Shown piece by piece: positions 9,240 through 21,277 of a DNA stretch of 64,000 nucleotides. The notes below the pieces were generated by a model that searched no databases, was not told the origin of the DNA, and saw only the letters and a program-made list of their open reading frames with translations. The DNA is from Plantago ovata (Eukaryota > Streptophyta > Magnoliopsida > Lamiales > Plantaginaceae), in NCBI GenBank assembly GCA_028274465.1, contig CM051455.1:114489547-114553546 (forward strand), given 5' to 3'. Both the position numbers and the translations under genes were made by a program. Every line of letters starts with the position of its first letter. Positions within the stretch are counted from its first letter, which is position 1.

Positions 9240-11391
9240 CTAGCTCTTCTTCTTGAGGGTACTAGACTTCCCCTTCATGGATCTTCTCCTCATGCCACGA
9301 ACTTGTGAATAAGAATGAACATAGACAGCAAGACCACAGTAGTTAATAGTGTGAGAAGTATCAGGTGGATCAGATATGGCTCGCAACACATGTCGCTTGC
9401 CATCCACCTCAATGGTACAGGTCCTTCGGTAGATGTCTATCACGGAGCGTAGTTTGGTCAAGAACGTTCGCCCCAAGAGAACGACATCCACCATCCTAGG
9501 TGTAGACGTCGGCATAACTACAAAATTGGTGTATACAGAAGCTTCACCAATCTTGACCAATACGTTCTTCACAACGCCTTTGGGTCTCACAAAGGATCCA
9601 TCCGCCAGTTGCACAATAGCCTTATGCTCAGATAGTTTTCCAAGGCTACTCTTCTCCAACACATTCATTGGGAGCACATTAGAGTAGGATCCCGTGTCAA
9701 GTGTGGCACGGACATCTTCAAGTTCACCAATCCCGACCTTAACATCGAAACTTTGAGGAAGTGGCTCGGGATCCTCTTGCTCCTCTTCACTCTCGTAAGA
9801 ACCAACGTCCTTCTCTTCTTCCTTGGCTAGTTGGAGTTCTTCCTTCTTGCAACACTCGCACTTAGCAACCTTCTTGATGGTGATTTCGACAGGTAGATCA
9901 CCCACCAAGGTAATGGACATCGACTTCTCAGTGTTGCTAGGCAGCTTGCCTTGCTCCCTACTTGCTCCTCGGTCGATCAACTCTTGCATCTTTTGATGGA
10001 CAAGCCTAGTGCTCTCTTCCAACCGATCAAGCCTCGCCCTAGTCTTCTCAGAATCTTCTTCATAACGTTTGAGAAAACTTTGGGTGTGATCAACCATCTT
10101 TTGCAAGTTCTCCATCAGTTGAGCCGACTTCCACTTCGGTTGCTCTTTCGGAGCGGGGTTTTCACAGTGGTCATTACCATAGTTAAGCGTACTACGGTCT
10201 TGGTTAGGGTCATAAGTTTGTCTAGCCGGTGCATATCCTTGATTGTTTCGGAACCCTCTTCTCTAAAATCCACCTCGAGGATTCCTACCATCTTGTCCGT
10301 AGCTAGCTTCTTGGGTACCAAATTCCGTAGCAAAGGCCTCCTCTTCGCCTCCTTGAACCCAGTTACCATCATCATATGCAAGCTCCGATCTACACATATG
10401 AGCCCCATGCCCATAGTTCTTGCATATTCGGCAAACTTCGTTCGAAACAGTTGTTCCAGTGGCGCTCTTGAGGACTTGTTTCAATTCGTTGGTAAAGCAC
10501 TCGAATTGATCCCCATTCCCCCTATACATAGGGGATTCTTGAGTAGGTGGAGCTTCAGGTCCACGTCTCCTAACCATTGCCCTTGGGTCCTTGAACTGCG
10601 AACCCTTGGCAAGCCTTTCGAAAACTGCCCAGACGGCTTCTGCTGTTTCCTCCCAAATATTGCCACGGCATTGGAAGTCCACCACTTGTTGGTTCTCGAA
10701 GGTTAGTCCATTGTAGAAGTGTTGGACTAGGTCAGAAAGCTCAAAACCATGGTGAGGGCACTTGTTCATGAGGTCTTGGAACCTCTCAAACGCGGTGTAC
10801 ATGGTCTCATCATAGTCCTGCTTGAATCAAGTGATTTGCGCCTTAAGCGCGGTAGTCTAGGTGTGAGGGAAGTATTTTTCTATGAAAGCTGAAAAAACCT
10901 TCTCCCAAGTGTCCAGCGAGCCCGCCGGTAGAGAATTCAACCATGACTTGGCTCTGTCGCCAAGCCCCATAGCAAAAACCTTCATCATCAACTCATCCGT
11001 TGTTATTTCAGCTCCTGGGTCGTGGGAGTTGGTTGACGAAATCATCGATATCGTGCAAGTACCCCATCACATCTTCCCTTGCTAAGCCATAGAACCTCGG
11101 AAGTTGTTGGAACGCGTGGTTCTTGATTTCCAGATCTCGAGTTGCAGACGAAAGAACAATCGCCGGTCCCCTCATACGATCCTTGGAGGGTTGAACCCAC
11201 GCTTTCAGTGGTCTAGCTTCTGCCATTCCGTCGATTTCCTTGAAAAGACTGTGTAGAGATTCAGAGAAATCGGTATCCTCTATTTCCTCTAGTGCAGGCC
11301 TTTGAAGTAGTCGCCTTCTTTGGTGGTAGACTCTGTCGATCCCAGCAATTGAATCAGCAAGCGGTGTTCCTCTAGATCGTGTATGTGGCAT
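9240..11391 (-). pseudogene. gag-protease polyprotein of element B, broken
   Basis: Same protein as in A and F, on the minus strand. It starts at the ATG 11389-11391 (MPHTRSRGTPLADS) and ends at 9240. It shows the Gag domain, the CCHC knuckle CRICKNYGHGAHMC near 10395-10440, the coiled coil near 9970-10110 and the protease motif DTGS near 9690-9701. Lesions seen: a +1 frameshift near 11025; in-frame stops at 10857-10859, near 10827 and at 10263-10265. The C-terminal 291 codons from 10115 are open and include the protease. Two of the three stops replace codons that are Trp or Gly in sister copies. Not expected to be functional. Confidence 0.85.
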
Positions 11392-11517
11392 ACACTATCT
11401 GTAATAAACTAGGAAAGGAGTATCAGATAGAGATTAAATAGGAAAACTAAAAACTACTAGAACTAGGAATTGAATGCTGAAAATATAAACAAATTAAACA
11501 GAAAAAAGGAGTATAGT

Positions 11518-11534
11518 CCCCGACAACGACGCCA
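11518..11534 (-). other. Decayed primer binding site, element B
   Basis: Minus-strand relative of TGGCGCCGTTGCCGGGG with at least two changes, two to three bases inside the 5' LTR. The consensus is complementary to the 3' end of plant tRNA-Asp (known for Athila-type elements). Confidence 0.7.
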
Positions 11535-11537
11535 ATT

Positions 11538-12798
11538 TGATGAAACGGTTTGTCAAACTCAATTAATCAAATAAATTTGTATTTAGCCAAAGGCAATTCA
11601 CAACTACAACGAAAACCGTAGTGTAGCAGTTGAATAACCTCGAGTGTCGATCTCTAAGGACTATAACTAGCTTTATCTAATCTAACTTAAGAATATAAAA
11701 CAGCAGACGACTTAGCAAAGGTTTTTCTTAACAGATAATGGAGATTGGTGATAGTATGGTCATTCAAAGCATAGGATGTTAATAATCATGCATAAATCCC
11801 TCGGTCTTGCATGGAGATCTTTGATGAATGAGTTGTCCAGTTGTAATTATTCAACACTACGAAGATATAGATTTAGATAGATCAAAGATCATTGAATTGT
11901 CCAATTGTGTTCTGTAATTATTCAACACTACGAAGATAGAGGTTTTGGATAGATCAAAGAAATAAAGCAATAACTCAGAGTATAATGCGCGATATAGCCA
12001 TTAGCATAATTATTAACCCTTCGCTAAGAAATCACATACTATCACCAATGAGAAGTTTAGCTACTCATAGTTGTTATGCAATCAACAGAAATCATACCAC
12101 GAATGAATGAAAACATGATGAAAGATATATAAATATAAATAGAAAAACTGTAAGATACAATGTTACCGAAGGTTGTCAATCTCCGAAGAATTGCGATAAT
12201 ACAAGCTCCAAATTGCTAAGAAAAAGTATCTCCTAAGCTAAGAACCCCCAAAACAGGCTCTGGAGAATTCCTACCTAAAACTACTGAGAAAGGTGAGAGA
12301 AAAGGTCTGGAAAAGTATGAAAAACGGAGAAAACTGAGCTCATATATATAGACATTCAAATTGTGTGGGGCGAAGGGCCCCACACACCGGGCGATTCGCC
12401 TGGTGTGGGGCGATTCGCCCCACGTCCCAGGCGACTCGCCCGGGAGTAAATTTCGGCCCTTTACGCGTTTTCAACGCGTTTTTGGATTTCTTCCCCTTTT
12501 CGGACTCGGTTTCTGCCTTCTAGTGACCTTTTAGCCTTCAGACTCGACCCCTAGACTTCAAATCCTATCCGGAATCTTTCAGATACTCCAATTAGGCTTC
12601 TGGAACACCAATTCCTTTTCTACTTCAATATAATTGCCCGAAAAACCTCGTTTTTCAACCAAAACCTGTAAAATAAAAACTAAAGGGAAACCTGACACTA
12701 TTCTAATAAAATGCAATAAAATATAGCTAAATTATCATAGAGGATAGCTAAAATAGGTGAAAAAGACTCAAATGAAAGTGTAAAATACACATTCATCA
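11538..12798 (-). repeat. 5' LTR of element B
   Basis: + strand reads TGATGAAAC...ATTCATCA. 1261 bp. TATA at 12342-12351 and a GC palindrome array at 12363-12444. The ACTACGAAGATA motif (reverse of ATCTTCGTAGT) occurs twice near 11855-11935. Confidence 0.9.
12342..12444 (-). promoter_or_regulatory. TATA box and GC palindrome array, LTR of element B
   Basis: TATATATA next to four palindromic units, among them GGGGCGATTCGCCCC and a degenerate GGGGCGAAGGGCCCC. Confidence 0.6.
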
Positions 12799-13142
12799 AA
12801 CCCCCTCCTTCTCCTCAAGATCAGCGAATCCAGCGTAGAACTCATGGAGGAGGCTCATGTCGTACCCCTTGAATCTGTTTGTAGTATACCAACCCCAATT
12901 CCTTTTCCTCGCCAATCGGGAGAGCGTCCTGTACCCTTCCATGTTAGCTACTTCATCCGGAATATCTATCCGTTTGTCTGGGATAATCGATCTCCCGCCT
13001 TGGGCTAGCTCCGCCTCGAGCCTCTGTCGGACATCTATTGCAGCTAGAGACAACTCGTACATCTCGTGGGAAGGTTGGGAGCTTGATGCTAACCCTTACC
13101 CTTCTTGCTCGAGCCAGCTTTCTTCGATCCTCGTGGAGCCAT
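12799..13142 (-). pseudogene. ORF2 N-terminal fragment of element C
   Basis: Homologous to the first quarter of B ORF2. The ATG is at 13140-13142. A single-base loss near 13090 shifts the frame and gives an early stop. The frame then reopens as MYELSLAAIDVRQRLEAELA and runs to EFYAGFADLEEKEGV, where it is cut by the LTR of element B. At this point B ORF2 continues with the VRGLIV block, so the interruption falls inside the conserved core. Function unknown; not functional. Confidence 0.75.
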
Positions 13143-13147
13143 GATTC

Positions 13148-13687
13148 CTACAAACAGCAATTAGTATCTTGTATGACACAAAACAGACTTATGCATATGC
13201 AAATGTACGAGCGAACAAACGAGCGATATCTACAACAATCGAACTCCTCAAAAACCCAATGTCTAGTCTAGCTACTTCATCATGCAACATATCAATGTAA
13301 CTACTACATGCACATATCACATTATGCCCTTGCTAGACAACAAATGCCTTGAATCATAAGGCTCAATTCATACCATAGTAACAAAAAATCTAGCATTATA
13401 AATCCTCAACTTCATTAATCATGCATTCTACCATTACACCCATCATTATCATATCAACAAACACAAGTTTAAACATGGAATGAAAGTAAAAGATACATTG
13501 CCTAACAAGATATAGTCATTTAATTGCAAAATTCTCAAACCAACAAACCAAGCCTAATTGAACATGCAATTGATAGTGAATAACGTTTCTAATCACACAA
13601 AACATCAACCCATACATCATATAAGCTTAATTGAAGCGTAAATCAAAAAACCCCAAATTTGAAAAATTAGGGTTCATGTGAGATTAC
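13148..13687 (-). other. Predicted 5'-UTR intron of ORF2, element C (540 nt)
   Basis: Acceptor TTTGTAG|GAATC at 13148 and donor GAG|GTAATC at 13687. The sites and length match those of element B. Confidence 0.5.
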
Positions 13688-14296
13688 CTCAAATCTGAAG
13701 ATTGAATGAACTAGGAAGAGATTTGTTCGGATGAAAAGAAAGAGCACGTAACGGGCTTCGATTGAAGCTAAAGAACACACAATTTGATGGAGTAATGAAG
13801 GTTTTATGAAAGATTGAAGATATTTTGAAAATTGGGGAATTTTTTGGAGTAAGATGAAGGAGATGAAGAAAAATGAAGAAATTGGGGGGCAAGCCCCGTT
13901 TTTGATTCTGCAGCATACGCGGGACGAGTCGCCCCGGGTGTGGGGCGAGTCGCCCCGCATGTGCGGCAAATCGCCCCGCGTGTCCAGAGACCGTGGAGCT
14001 CTCTAAACACGTGGGGCGATTCGCCCCCCACCTCCTGAGGCGGGGAGACGAATCTTTCGAAAAAATTGCAGTTTTTTAATCCCCGAAAACCATTTTTCTC
14101 ATAAAACCACTCGAAAAAGTTCACTCAAACACAAACATAAGCACATACAACACAGAGACGAAGAAATTCACATATGAAAAGCAAATTGTTCAAGTATGAA
14201 TGCATGCAAAAAAGCAGTAAAAAAGCGATAAAAACTCCGGGTTGCCTCCCGGATAGCGCCATTGTTTATAGTCTTTGACTCGACTCCCTCTTGCGC
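13688..14296 (-). promoter_or_regulatory. ORF2 leader with GC palindrome array, element C
   Basis: No gene is visible. Positions 13919-14047 hold palindromes of the GGGGCGAGTCGCCCC type plus a GC-rich tail shared with B and H (CACCTCCTGAGGCGGGGAG in B and C). Confidence 0.45.
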
Positions 14297-16443
14297 CTAG
14301 CTCTTCTTTTTTAGGGTACTAGACTTCCCCTTCATGGACCTTCTCCTCATGCCACGAACCTGTGAATAAGAATGAACATAGACAGCAAGACCACAGTAGT
14401 TAACAGTGTGAGAAGCATTGAAGTGATCAGGTGGATCAGATATGGCTCGCAACACATGTCGCTTGCCATCCACCTCAATGGTGCAAGTCCTTCGGTAGAT
14501 GTCTATCACGGAGCGTAGTTTAGTCAAGAACGTTCGTCCGAAGAGAACGACATCCCCGATCCCAGGTGTAGACGCCGGCATAACTACAAAATTGGTGTAT
14601 ACAGAAGCTTCACCAATCTTGACCAATACATTCTTCACAACGCCTTCGGGTCTCACAAGGATCCATCCGCTAGTTGCACGATAGCCTTATGCTCAGATAG
14701 TTTTCCAAGGCTACTCTTCTCGAACACATTCATTGGGAGCACATTAGAGTAGGATCCCGTGTCTAGTGTAGCACGGACATCTTCAAGTTCACCAATCCCG
14801 ACCTTAACATCAAAACTTTGAGGGAGTGGCTCGGGATCCTCTTGCTCCTCTTCACTCTCGTCAGAACCAAGGTCCTTCTCTTCTTCCTTGGCCAGTGGGG
14901 GTTCTTCTCCCTTGCAACACTCGCACTTAGCAACCTTCTTGATGGTGATTTCAACAGGTAGATCACCCACCAAGGTAATGGACATCGACTTCTCAGTGTT
15001 GCTAGGCAGCTTCCCTTGCTCCTCGGTCGATCAACTCTTGCATCTTTTGATGGGTAAGCCTAGTGCTCTCTTCCAACCGATCAAGCCTTGCCCTAGTCTT
15101 CTCAAAATCTTATTCATAACGTTTGAGAAAACTTTGGGTGTGATCAACCATCTTTTGCAAGTTCTCCATCAGTAGAGCTGTCTTCGACTTCGGTTGCTCT
15201 TTTGGAGCGGGATTTTCGCAGTGGTCTATACCATAGTTAAGCCTACTATGGTCTTGGTTAGGGCCATAAGTTTGGCTAGCCGGTGCATATCCTTGATTGC
15301 TTTGGAACCCTCTTCTCCAAAATCCAACTCGAGGATTCCTACCATCTTGTCCGTAGCTAGCTTCTTGGGTACCAAATTCCGTAGCAAAGGCTTCCTCTTC
15401 GCCTCCTTGAACCCAGTTACCATCATCATATGCAAGCTTCGATCTACACATATGAGCTCCATGCCCATAGTTCTTGCATATTCGGTAGACTTCGTTTGAC
15501 ATAGTTGTTCCAGTGGCGCTCTTGAGGACTTGCTTCAATTCGTTGGTAAAGCACACGAATCGATCCCCATTCCCCACATACATAGGGCTTCTTGAGTAGG
15601 TGGAGCTTCAGGTCCACGTCTCCTAACCATTGCTCTTGGGTCCTTGAATTGCGACCCCTTAGCAAGCATTTCGAAAACCGCCCAGACGGCTTCCGCGGTT
15701 TCCTCCCAAATATTGCCACGGCATTGGAAGTCCACCACTTGTTGGTTCTCGAACGTTAGTCCATTGTAGAAGTGTTGGACTAGATCCGAAAGCTCAAAAC
15801 CATGGTGAGGGCACTTGTTAATGAGGTCTTGGAACCTCTCAAACGCGGTGTAGATGGTCTCATCATAGTCTTGTTTGAACCCAGTGATTTGCGCCTTAAG
15901 CGCGGTAGTCAAGGTGTGAGGGAAGTATTTTTCCATGAAAGCTGAAAAAACCTTCTCCCAAGTGTCCAGCGAGCCCGCCGGTAGAGAACTCAACCATGAC
16001 TTGGCTCTGTCGCCAAGCCCCATCGCAAAAACCTTCATCCTCAACTCATCCGTTGTTATTTCAGTTCCGGGTCGTGGGAGTTGGATGACGAAATCATCGA
16101 TATCGTGCAAGTGCCCCATCACATGTTCCCTTGCTAAGCCATAGAACCTCGGAAGTTGTTGGAACGCGTGGTTCTTGATTTCCAGATCTCGAGTTGCAGA
16201 CGAAAGAACAATTGCCGGTCCCCTCATACGATCCTTGGAGGGTTGAACCCATGCTTTCAGTGGTCTAGCTTCTGCCATTCCGTCGATTTCCTTGAAAAGA
16301 CTGTGTAGAAATTCAGAGAAATCGGTATCCTCTATTTCCTCTAGTTCACGCCTTCGAAGTAGTCGCCTTCTTTGGTGGTAGACTCTGTCGATCTCAGCAA
16401 TTGAATCAGCAAGCGGTGTTCCTCTAGATCGTGTATGTCGCAT
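14297..16443 (-). pseudogene. gag-protease polyprotein of element C, broken
   Basis: Same family as A, B and F. Start ATG at 16441-16443 (MRHTRSRG), end at 14297. The Gag domain is open from 16443 to about 15590, where a small deletion shifts the frame. The next segment carries the zinc knuckle, whose first Cys is changed to Tyr (YRICKNYGHGAHMC), so metal binding would be lost. A stop lies at 15110-15112 within the coiled coil. A further ~10-base loss near 15015 and a frameshift near 14655 break the rest. The protease motif DTGS is visible near 14756. Clearly dead, and more decayed than A, F or H. Confidence 0.85.
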
Positions 16444-16569
16444 ACACTATCTGTAACAAACTAGGAAAGGAGTATCAGAGAGAGATTAAATAGGAAAACT
16501 AAAAACTTCTAGAACTAGGAATTGAATGCTGAAAATATAAAAAAGCTAAACATAAAAAAGGAGTATAGT

Positions 16570-16586
16570 CCCCGGCAACGGCGCCA
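16570..16586 (-). other. Primer binding site, element C
   Basis: Minus strand TGGCGCCGTTGCCGGGG, three bases inside the 5' LTR. Complementary to the plant tRNA-Asp 3' end. Confidence 0.85.
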
Positions 16587-16589
16587 ATT

Positions 16590-17790
16590 TGATGAACGTG
16601 AGAATTTTTCAGATTCTATTAATCAAATAAATTTGTATTAAGCCAAAGGCAATTCACAACTACAACGAAAACCGTGGTGTAGCAGTAGAATAACCTCGAG
16701 TGTCGATCTCTAAGGACTATAACTAGATTTATCTAATCTAACTTAAGAATGTAAATCACCAGACGACTTAGCAAAGGTTTTTCTTAACAGATAATGGAGA
16801 TTGGTGATAGTATGGTCATTCAAAGCATAGCAGGTTAGTAATCATGCATGAAGTCCCCGGTTTTGCATAGAGATCTTTGATCAATGAATTGTCCAATTGT
16901 GTTCCGTAATTATTCAACACTACGAAGATAGAGGTTTTAGATAGATCAAAAAAATAAAGCAATAACTCAAGGTATAATGCGCGATATAGCCATTAGCATA
17001 ATTATTAACCCTTCGCTAAGAAATCACATACTATCACCAACGAGAAGTTTAGCTACTCATAGATGTCATGCAATCAACATAAATCATAGCACGAATGAAT
17101 GAAAACATGTTGAAAGATATACAAATATAAATAGAAAAACTGTAAGATACAATGTTACCGAAGGTTGTCAATCTCCGAAGAATCGCGATCTTACAAGCTC
17201 CAAAACGCTAAGAAAAAGTATTTCCTAAGCTAAGAATCCCCAGAACAGGCTCTGGAGAATTCCTACCTAAAACTAATGAGAAAGGTGAGAGAAAAGGTCT
17301 GGAAAAGTATGAAAAACGGAGAAAACTGAGCAACTATATATAGGCATTCGGCAGGTGTGGGGCGAAGGGCCCCACACACCGGGCGATTCGCCTGGTGTGG
17401 GGCGATTCGCCCCACGTCCCGGGCGACTCGCCCGGGAGGTTTTTTCGGCCTTTTACGCGTTTTCGACGTGTTTTTGGATTTCTTCTCCTTTTTGGACTCG
17501 GTTTTTGCCTTCTAGTGACCTTTTAGCCTTCAGACTCGACCCCTAGACTTCAAATCCTATCCGGAATCTTCTGGATACTCCAAATAGGCCTTCGGAACAC
17601 CAATTCCTTGTCTACTTCAATATAATTGCCCGAAAAACCTCGTTTTTTACCCAAAACCTGTAAAATACGAACTAAAGGGAAACGTGACACTATTCTAATA
17701 AAATGCACTAAAGTATAGCTAAATTAACATAGAGGATAGCTAAAATAGGTGAAAAAGACTCAAATGAAAGTGTAAAATACACGTTCATCA
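16590..17790 (-). repeat. 5' LTR of element C
   Basis: + strand TGATGAACG...CGTTCATCA. 1201 bp. TATA at 17334-17343 and a GC palindrome array at 17355-17436. Confidence 0.9.
17334..17436 (-). promoter_or_regulatory. TATA box and GC palindrome array, LTR of element C
   Basis: CTATATATAG next to four palindromic units alternating GGGGCGATTCGCCCC-type and CGGGCGATTCGCC-type cores. Confidence 0.6.
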
Positions 17791-18022
17791 CCACACAACG
17801 CTGGAAATTTTGGGCAGCCATCTAACCCATGTGATGAACATAAGTTGTCACAAAAGTACATTTACTTGTGATGAGCTTGTTATTTTGTCACAAATGGATA
17901 CAAGGGTGACCAAACTATATTCGTGAGGAACATGTTTTATCACAAATGTACTATATTTGGTGATGAAGGTGAGCTATCGTCATAAATGATCGAGCTATTA
18001 TGATGAGAGCTATATTTGTCAC
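17791..18022. repeat. TGTCACAAA/TGTGATGA-rich spacer, probable DNA-transposon remnant
   Basis: 232 bp between two LTRs with no ORF. It contains repeated TTGTCACAAA, TTTGTCACAAATG and TGTGATGA words in both orientations. This resembles the subterminal repeats of non-autonomous DNA transposons. No ends or target duplication are defined. Confidence 0.3.
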
Positions 18023-19029
18023 TGTTGGTGTCGGAATATATCCAACCCCCAAAGTCGTCTAAGAGCGTACTAGGGCGTCATGGGCTGACCATGATAGAAA
18101 GGTCCGTTCACCTTTCATCAGGGTCCGACCAGACAAATGACTAGGAAAAATAACCTAAGTCCTTATGTGCGGCCTAAAAGTACAACTGAGGCCTACTAGC
18201 CATTGAGCTGCCCTACTAGCGTGGTGACGCCCTACTAGTAGGACAAAGTCCTAGTAGCCACCAGCTAGGAGAAAGGCAAGCCCAGCAAAGAGCTCCTCGG
18301 GCTACACCACGACCTCCGGCTACGTAGCCTCGCCCTACTAGCACGTCGAGAGGAACAAGATTGGTGCCCTTCTGCCCTACTAGCACAGGTAGTCGGACGA
18401 GTGTTCTTCCGCCCTACTACCACAGGTGGCCGGACATAACTCCTTACGTCAAGGAAGAATTAACATGTCCTAAGGAAAAGGTGGTCCTCGGACCTTAGAA
18501 GCTCGGCAGTCACCCTACTACCCCGTCCTCGGACGGTACTAGGGCGACACCCGCCCTAGGAGCACTTTGGTACCAAGAATGACCATTTTACCCCTACCAG
18601 CCCTAGTGGAAGATCTGGGCCAAAGCCCATGGGCCACTCCAAATGGGCCTAAGCCCATAGAAGACTCAATCATGGTCGGACACTTGTCACGATCCTAAGT
18701 GCTCAAGTAATATTCTATTGCTAGTATAAATATGGGCTCACTTCAATCAAGGTAATCATTCAATCATTCAATCGTCACACTACTTTCTCCCTCTACATTT
18801 ACTAGGGAAGCCTACCAACTCCCTACACGTAAAGTCGTCCCTCCGGCTTGATCTTAGACAAGCCAGGCTTGTGGCACTAACCCCTCCTCTTACCAAGTTA
18901 TACCTCAGGTCCTAGGTACAGTACGGAAGACACTTGAAGTGCGAAGGACGTTCTAGGACCATCGCCTTACGACGCTCCAGAGGAAAGTACGACAACGCTC
19001 CAGAGGAAAGCACTAATTACCTATCAACA
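18023..19029 (+). repeat. 5' LTR of element G (Tat-like)
   Basis: 1007 bp starting TGTTGGTGTCGG and ending CTATCAACA (5-bp inverted ends TGTTG/CAACA), followed by a primer site. The 3' part (GGGAAGCCTACCAACTCCC, ACGTAAAGTCGTCCCTCCGG) matches the LTR of element J (55902-56710). Confidence 0.85.
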
Positions 19030-19031
19030 TT

Positions 19032-19049
19032 TGGCGCCGTCTATGGGAA
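19032..19049 (+). other. Primer binding site, element G
   Basis: TGGCGCCGTCTATGGGAA two bases after the LTR. J has TGGCGCCGTCTGTGGGAA. This form is typical of Tat elements, usually attributed to tRNA-Arg (from memory). Confidence 0.75.
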
Positions 19050-19092
19050 GCGATCAAAAGGTTACCCTCGCCCTACTAGCGCAGTCCGAAGG

Positions 19093-21277
19093 ATGGTTAA
19101 TCCCAGAAGAAGTACCCACCTTGCGACCGCTATCGTCGGACCCCCACCTGCTCGTCCACGGGGCCGTCCCCCGTTGGGCAGCAGAGGAAGAGGAAGGGGG
19201 AGAGGCAATGGTGGTAGCGCAGTTAGAAATTATAATGTTGATGATTACACGTACGACGAATTGCTTGATGGAGAACCGGTGAGCGTCACTGCTCCCGAGG
19301 AAAGAGTTGCCGAAAATGCGCCTCAAGGGATTCCCGTCGGATCCGGTTTTGGCGCATTAAGGAATTCCGCTCAACCGGTCCCAAGGCAAACTCATCCGGT
19401 CCCAAGACAAGACCAACCAGCAGCAATGAACTTTACTCTCCCCAACGGACGAGTAGTCTGTCCCGCGGACTTTGGCTTCACGGAGGCGCAATACGGATTG
19501 TTCCTCCTGACCATCCAAGGATGCTTAGGGGAAAATGAGGCAGCAAGAGTAGAGGAGGAAATAAGGGCCCAAAGGCAGCCCCAAGTGCAAGAACCCGCAC
19601 CCATTCTAGCAAGAGCACATCCCGCTCAAGATGAAGCTCAATCTCGAGCGAGTCCTAGGCCGATTCACGCAAAGCTGGGACCTCAAGGCGTACAATCAAG
19701 GCTAGGGCCCCAAGGCGTGCAATCAAGATTAGGTCCCCAAGGAGCCCCGGGAGACTTGAGAGAAATCATCGACCGAAGGGTAAGGGCCTCGCAAGGACCC
19801 AATAACCCGCATCCTCCGGACCATCTTGAAGTTCCCCCGGACCAACTCCAATTACAAGTCATCAATCCGCCAACTATTCCAAATCAGACCACTCCTCAGA
19901 ACCGTTAAGAAGCAATGGTAGAAAATAATGGTGCGAGGACAGTGGCGCAAGTCACTCCAATGTTAGGCTTCGACCCCATGACCGGGAGAAGGCTAAACCT
20001 TGAAGAGCTGAAAGCCCAAAGGAAAGTCATTGAAGCGCAAATAGATGCGTTGAAAACGAGCGTCCAAGAGCAAGAAAAAGATATGGAGCCAAGCACACTA
20101 TGTGACGCCATAAGAGCTCATATGGTGAAGACCGATAGAGGATTCCCAACTCTGGAAAATTATGATGGTACTAGTTGTCCGAAGAACCATCTTGTAAGGT
20201 TTGGCACAAAAATGGAAGCCCATGAGCATGATCCCAACACCAAGGCATTGATCTTCCCCTCGACACTTTGCGGAGAGGCAATGGTTTGGTGGTCTAACTT
20301 AGACAATGGTTCCATCACATCCTACAAAGAACTCACATCTCAATTCATGAAAAGATTTGAGAAAGTGATTCGGAAGAAAAGGGGAGTCAAGTACTTAGCT
20401 GAAATCGTTCAAAGGCCGTCAGAGGACTTGACGGAATTCTTGTATGGAAAGGGGAGCCAAGTAGAAACTCACGGATCCAAGGAGCGAAAGGAATACTTGT
20501 ATGGAAATACCACCAACGAGAAGCTTCGGGACGAACTCACAAGGCCCCATGGGGAAACTGAGAAAGACCTAGAGCAAGTATGCGAGAACTTTTTAGCGGC
20601 AGAGGAGTTCTGAAGAACCGTCCCGGTGAGAACTGTCCCCCCGACCGCTCCGAAGGAAAAGGAACAGCAAAGGCAAGTTCAGAATAATCCCCCGAAACAA
20701 AGAAGGCAAGACCAAAGAAATGAGAGAAATACCATTCAAAAGGAGCAACACCATAGAAACGACTTCAGGGACAAGAGAACTCATCCAAGAAGATCTCCCC
20801 GAGGAGGTACGAGAAGTACACTGAGCTTAATAGGCCAAGATCTGAAATCTTGAGCACTATTATAACAAGAAGCATGGATGTTGATTGGCCCGAGCCTATG
20901 CCGGAGTCCCGAAAGCATAGAAATTCAGACAAGTTTTGCTACTTCGACAAAGGCAAAGGGCATACCACCGATGAATGCATTAACCTCAAGACTGAAATTG
21001 AGAAGTTAGTACGCCGAGGGCAATTGATCAATTACGTCCGTCGGGAGGAACCAGTTCACCAATCCATTCATCACATCGCCCCCGAACCACGGAAGGAGCC
21101 TTCAGCTTTGCCACCTCCGCCACCTCCTCCTTCGGAGGGCGAGCGACATCGGGATTTTGTAAGAGAAGCAAACTTTGAGAATAGGCCTATCCATGGGAGA
21201 ATTCTTACTATCGTCGGAGGACCAGCGGGAGGAGATAGTCGCAAAGCAAGAGAAAGAACCGCGAGTGACCTCACTGC
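19093..21277 (+). pseudogene. gag (to protease linker) of Tat-like element G, broken
   Basis: Start taken at the ATG 19093 (MVNPRRSTHLATA). The N-terminus carries an AT-hook-like basic tract RPRGRPPLGSRGRGRGRG. A three-fold 9-residue repeat around QSRLGPQGV lies near 19676-19743. The Gag core with LENYDGTSCPKNHLVRF and GEAMVWWSNL is at about 20150-20310. A degenerate knuckle, FCYFDKGKGHTTDEC, lies near 20934-20978. Lesions: in-frame stops at 19906-19908 and 20611-20613 (the latter where J has an Arg CGA codon), a -1 frameshift near 20798, and the insertion of H at 21278. The frame resumes at 29518 with the protease. Gag would form the particle of an autonomous Tat element. The longest intact piece is about 272 codons. 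Confidence 0.82.

Larger units (their letters stand above)
5905..12798 (-). mobile_element. Element B, non-autonomous Athila-like retrotransposon with ORF2, 3' end lost
   Basis: Minus strand, right to left: 5' LTR, decayed primer site, gag-protease pseudogene, leader with GC palindromes and an intron, open ORF2, and hairpin/PPT-like units. It is cut in its A-rich tract near 5905, so the 3' LTR is absent. Its 5' LTR abuts the ORF2 of element C at 12799, as expected if B inserted into C. The other half of C is not found at the left end of B, so a later deletion or rearrangement is needed. Confidence 0.8.
12799..17790 (-). mobile_element. Element C, 5' half of a non-autonomous Athila-like retrotransposon
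   Basis: Minus strand: 5' LTR (16590-17790), intact primer site, broken gag-protease, leader with palindromes and intron, and the first ~115 codons of ORF2. ORF2 stops abruptly where the LTR of B begins (12798). The 3' half is not recognised elsewhere in the window. Right flank CCACA. Confidence 0.82.

Noticed and set aside
18934..19092. Upstream extension of the G gag ORF into the LTR
   Set aside because: Crosses the LTR end and primer site; needs a non-ATG start. ATG at 19093 preferred.
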